Source: Bryoerythrophyllum caledonicum (lineage: Eukaryota; Streptophyta; Bryopsida; Pottiales; Pottiaceae). Taken from it: 64,000 nt of DNA. Position numbers and translations under genes: made by a program. The notes under the pieces were generated by a model, which worked only from the letters and a program-made list of their open reading frames with translations, had not been told where the DNA came from and ran no database searches. Shown in pieces: positions 60,001-64,000 of the stretch; positions within the stretch are counted from its first letter, which is position 1, and each line of letters opens with the position of its first letter. The stretch lies in assembly GCA_963971425.1 (NCBI GenBank), contig OZ020523.1:15868867-15932866 (forward strand), given 5' to 3'.

Positions 60001-61192
60001 AGTGATTGTTCAGGTCACAAAGCAACTGCACAAGGTGTGTTGGGTTGAGGCACAATGCCCTCCATCCTTCCCTCCATTCTTCTGAGGCTTGCTACACATG
60101 ATTGACTTTTGTGGTACGGGGTGCATATTGCATGGATGCATCGAAGATGCTCAAAGGAGATAGAAAGAAAATCCACATATAAGAATCTCCGTTCACACGG
60201 CCAGAAACCCCACACACGCAGGGAAAATATGAGGCCAAAACCCGGCAGACTTGGCCGACTGTGTGGTACACGCGCGGCAAGAATCGGAGCCATCTCCAGT
60301 CTAGCATTCAATTCCGCACGAATCCCACACACAGGCGGCGATCACCAGAGCCTTGAAAGTAGCATCACCCCAAAACCATCACAGTCCACCTCCATCTACC
60401 AAATCTCCGCAACTCTAAAGACCCTCACGCTTTTTACGCCGCGTGCCACATTTCTGAACCATTGCCAAAATAAGAGTTCGGCGAGATCCAAATTTATTAA
60501 AGCACAATAAAGGCCATTCCAGACCATCGACTGTTGTTTGACAGTAAGAAGATTAGAATACACTGCATAACATCCACGTCTCTGGTACATTTGAGTTTGC
60601 CTAAACCGCCAATTAGATCAGATCGCATCACATCTACCAAGTGCATGAATATTTCAACTCGAATTCTACGACTCTTAGAAGTTGTTAGCACTGTCTCGAA
60701 CACCAAAATCCGTTATCGAACGTCTACTTCTTTTAATAGATTACAGCAGCAGAAGTGTAAGACTCTATCGGTTTTAGGCACAGCCGGCTCGGTGACAAGA
60801 AAACGAGCGTCATCTATCAAAACAACCTTCCACTCGTTCAATCTACAAAACGGATTGTTATCTTCGCTAATGTGCCTTTCAGGGTTTTAGGAGGAGTGGC
60901 GGTTTTAGATATCCTTCCCATCCTAAAGAAAGGTGTGGGTTTTCGAAGCGTAAAGGAGAAGTTGCGCAGATTTCCTGATTGAGATATCAAATGGGAAATT
61001 GCGGTGCATTAGGGGTGATGGCTTCTGCGTGCGTGACGGCTTTGATCCTCACGGCCTAGAATGTCGCCAAGTTGCCGCAGAATTGGGGCTCTCATGACGA
61101 GTTCTTTCACTCAATGAGCTGATGTGAAGAGGATGAGAGGATCTTACTGACCGCGAGCTGCATTTGGTTTGGGTTTTGGGTTTTGGGCAGCC
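60001..61192 (+). promoter_or_regulatory. upstream region of DDB2, with uncertain ORFs
   Basis: GC content rises here. Plus-strand frames at 60109-60510 (133 codons) and 60534-60890 (118 codons) and a minus-strand frame at 60332-60015 have no recognised domain, and their coding status is open. The last 300 bp before 61193 should contain the DDB2 promoter and 5' UTR. I see no clear TATA box there. Confidence 0.3.
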
Positions 61193-64000
61193 ATGGCGAT
61201 GACGCGAGCTGCGCTGCGGAAGCGCATGGTGGTGGTGGAGCGCGAGGACGAGAGCGAGGAGTCCTCTGAAGAGGAGGAGGCGGAGTTCCAGGATGACGAT
61301 TACGAGGAGGAAGAGGAGGAGGAGGAGGAGGACAAGGAGGAGGAGAAGGAGGAGGAAGAGGAGAAGGAGAAGGAGGAGGAGGAAGAGGAGAAGCGGCCCA
61401 AGCACAAGGGCCGCATTACTATCAGCCTCAAGGGCCAGAAAGTCTGCAAGGTCTGTTGAAGTCCGTCTTAATTAAGAATTATTGTTGCTTTCTGGTGTAA
61501 AAGCCAGGGTTGTTCATAGTCTTGCTCATGGCTCTGTGCTAAAACCCTGCCCATTGGTTTTGTCTAGGCATTGTGCTTAGAAATGTGACGTGAGTGTCTG
61601 TGTGGTGGCGATCATATGGTGGCAGAATGTCACAACTTGGCGTACATGGAGATCACTTCGTTACTTCGGCAGTTTTGTGGTTGCCAGGACGAGAGGCTGA
61701 TGTTCAAAATTTTCATGTTTGGAGAGGCTTCTTTAAGAGGCTAGGAGAACAGCTGCCATTTAGTTGTGAATTGACGTCAATTGGTTTTGCAGGTATGTAA
61801 GGCGACAGACCATCGAGCTGGTTTTGTGGGCTATGTGTACATGGATTGCCCTAACAAGCCTTGCTACCTTTGCAGAACCCCTGGTACATATTCTTTACTT
61901 GTCGGCCAATCCAATAAAAGGTGTATCACTTCAAATGCTGCTCTCAGTGGTGTGGGCTCCAAGTTGAATTTCTAGTTTTCTGTTGCGTGCAGGTCATACA
62001 ACACTCACATGTCCTCATAGAACTGCAACTGAGCACGGCGTTGTTGCGGCTCCTCGGAGGCGATCATTGGGCCTCCTTGACTTCGTTCATGAGCGACAGC
62101 TCCGCAGCAATTTACCCACGGTTTGTTATTCACCCTCGTTTATCATCACAATCTCTTTGAAAGTTTTTCATTTTTCTTAGGGTTAGGTTTCTTGTTTTAT
62201 GAATCATCTAGCTACATAATTGACTCGTTTTTCATCAGGTTCATTTGCCACAAGTGATTCCAAACAAGGTGTACAGTGCCATCATCCGCCTGCACAGTCG
62301 AAGGGTGACGGATATGGAGTTTCATCCTACAAATGATAACATCTTGATTTCTGGCGATAAGGTAATAACCTCGTATCAAATGTATCTTGAAGAGAAGTTA
62401 CAAAGATAGGATTTAACTGGTTTTGCAAATTCGCCTGACTTTATAACAGAGAGGGCAAATAGGTATATGGGATTTTGAGAAGGTTTTCAACAAAACGGTA
62501 CACGAAGATATCCACGCTGCTTTGGTGAACAGTATCAAGTAAGTTTCTGAAACACCCTTCATGATTGGTTCACGGCATATGAGAATGCTATCATTTAGGA
62601 AGGAAGAGAGTTTGCTACCAAATGAGTATTACGGGTTTCTCCATGGTATTGACAGTTTTTTCTTACTTTGGCAGATTAGGAAGACATCTTCAAACATGAA
62701 TATCTCTATTAATTGTCGTAATCAGTAATGCTATTAATCTACAATCTTGTTGAATGAAGAGCTGTGTGAATCATTTGCAGGTTTCATCCTTGGCAAGAGG
62801 GTATGATGTACACCGCTTCTTCGGATGGGAAGGTTTGCTTCACGGATCTTGAGTCAGGCACATCTAGTGACATTCTTGACCTCAACCCCGATGGATGGGC
62901 GGTAAGTTCTGTTCCTTATCCAAGGTTAGTAGATGTGCACTTCAGTTCCATCAGAAAATGCGAGACGCATACTAACTCGTTTTTTTCTGCAGGGTCCTTC
63001 AACTTGGCGATCTATTCATGGTATGAACTTAAACAATCGGCGAGAGTTGGCTTTGGCTACGGACAACTTTGGGTTCCTCTACCAGTAAGCTCCTGAAATC
63101 TCCCCTGTTCTTTTACGTAATGTGGCTTATTTCTGGTGAGTTAGTATCTTACATCTCGGTTCTTCCTACAGGCTTGATACACGTGCCAACAAGAAGGTGG
63201 AGAAACCTATGTTGGTGCACAAGAAGAATTCGAAGGTGGTCGGCGTGGATTGCCATCCTGTAGACTCTGATGTCTTTCTCACTTGTGGAAATGATCATAA
63301 GGTTCGTGGCACAAGTATCGCGGTTCTGTTTTCTTTAGAGTATGCCAATGTCAGCTTTAAATTTCCAATGGTAATTAAGGTTATTAGTAAAGTCATCCGA
63401 AGTTTCATCAGATAACCCCTCCTTTTTTCATTCTAGAAACTGAAAATCATTTCCAAATAGTTTCCATCGAATTTTGAATGAGCTCAAACTAGAGAAAGGC
63501 AGCTAGCATTCAGGGTACTTCTTTCTTCACTCTCAAAGATGACCAAAACTACTTTGACTGTAGTTTAGAGACAACAAAGCTCTTCCACACCTAATTGAAG
63601 AATTAGACTTGAAAGACCACCAACCTCTTCTATCGATCTAACAACCACTCCCTCTGTTATAAAATGACATATTTTGTGGAAGAAAATAGCACTTCTTTAG
63701 AGACTTGCGATTTTCTCCAAGCAGATTCTCATTTCGAAACAGAAGGAGTGTCAAAACTAAAAAAAATGGTAGTAAAAAGAGGGGGTTTTACAAAGAACTT
63801 TGTCGTCCTTCAGCCGAATGTAAGTCCTTCAATTGAATATTTGAGCTGAACACAAACGGTCTTGAATACTTGGACATGCAGACAAGGCTGTGGGACATGA
63901 GGAAGCTAGCTCCCGACAGCTGCTTAGCGGAGCTAGACCACCCCAGAGTGGTGACCTCGGCGTACTTCTCCCCCATCACGGGAAACAAAATCATGACTAC
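61193..64000 (+). CDS. DDB2: DDB2-like DNA damage-binding protein (N-terminal part)
   Basis: Nine exons can be joined: 61193-61450, 61793-61883, 61993-62120, 62239-62361, 62450-62538, 62781-62901, 62993-63084, 63172-63301 and 63882 to the window edge. All junctions are GT/AG and phases agree, giving 383 residues before the edge. The start is followed by an Asp/Glu tract (about residues 18-66), then the KVCKVCK zinc-finger start and CYLCRTPGHTTLTC, a C-x2-C-x4-H-x4-C knuckle found in plant DDB2. WD40 repeats follow, with HSRRVTDMEFHP, GQIGIWDF, NPDGWAGPSTW and RLWDMRKL. DDB2 is the damage-recognition subunit of the UV-DDB complex, a substrate receptor of the CUL4-DDB1 ubiquitin ligase in nucleotide excision repair, in the nucleus. 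The C-terminal blades lie beyond the window. Confidence 0.92.
61257..61400 (+). repeat. GAG/GAA run coding an acidic tract in DDB2
   Basis: A near-pure GAG microsatellite in exon 1 encodes a Glu-rich tract. An opposite-strand Leu-rich frame here (61405-61049) is its mirror and not a gene. Confidence 0.85.

Noticed and set aside
61049..61405. 118-codon Leu-rich ORF on the minus strand
   Set aside because: It is the mirror of the GAG run in DDB2 exon 1 and low-complexity.
62350..62362. CGATAA in DDB2 exon 4
   Set aside because: It lies in the codons for GDK, a conserved WD40 segment. One copy is expected by chance, and it is not linked to the MULE.

Overview
The window looks like nuclear DNA of a land plant or close streptophyte relative. 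The last 2.8 kb hold the first nine exons of a plant-type DDB2 gene (a WD40 protein with an N-terminal CCHC zinc knuckle). The rest is AT-rich, full of plant-type Ty3 retroelements, a LINE and MITEs, with a Mutator-like element (MULE). The repeat types and the degenerate SWIM-finger gene suggest a seedless plant, but the species cannot be fixed from the sequence.

Layout. 1-42 kb is mostly layered transposon debris: MITEs flanked by TTAA with ends like CCCCTAAAGG; a decayed SWIM-finger gene (7.3-9.1 kb, minus); a broken Ty3 element (about 9.6-14.6 kb, minus) and a second Ty3 RT remnant (17.0-17.5 kb, plus); two 5'-truncated LINE insertions with exact target-site duplications (14767-14918 and 24799-26121) and a LINE fragment on the minus strand (35.6-36.3 kb); tandem MITEs at 20.7-21.25 kb; a MITE with long terminal repeats at 30.2-30.75 kb. 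42645-44165 is an intronless 506-codon ORF of unknown function that looks like a real host gene. 47418-57423 is a 10,006-bp MULE. 61193 to the window end is DDB2.

The MULE is the most interesting object. It has a perfect 9-bp target-site duplication (GTGTAGCGT), terminal inverted repeats of about 616-646 bp, and two convergent genes. The minus-strand gene splices into an uninterrupted 804-residue MULE transposase with its D, D and E residues and a SWIM finger. The plus-strand gene (48596-53651) ends in a Ulp1-type cysteine protease domain with H, D, Q and C all present, but its upstream part has two compensating frameshifts and one in-frame TGA. The whole element is saturated with the hexamer CGATAA/TTATCG: about 55 copies counted by eye in 10 kb, against about half a dozen in the other 54 kb. 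Eleven of these lie in one intron at exact multiples of 10 bp. This resembles, in concept, the motif accumulation known in Arabidopsis VANDAL elements, where an element-encoded protein binds the motif and blocks silencing. The link here is inference.

All positions, splice sites and counts were read by eye; no alignment or database search was run.
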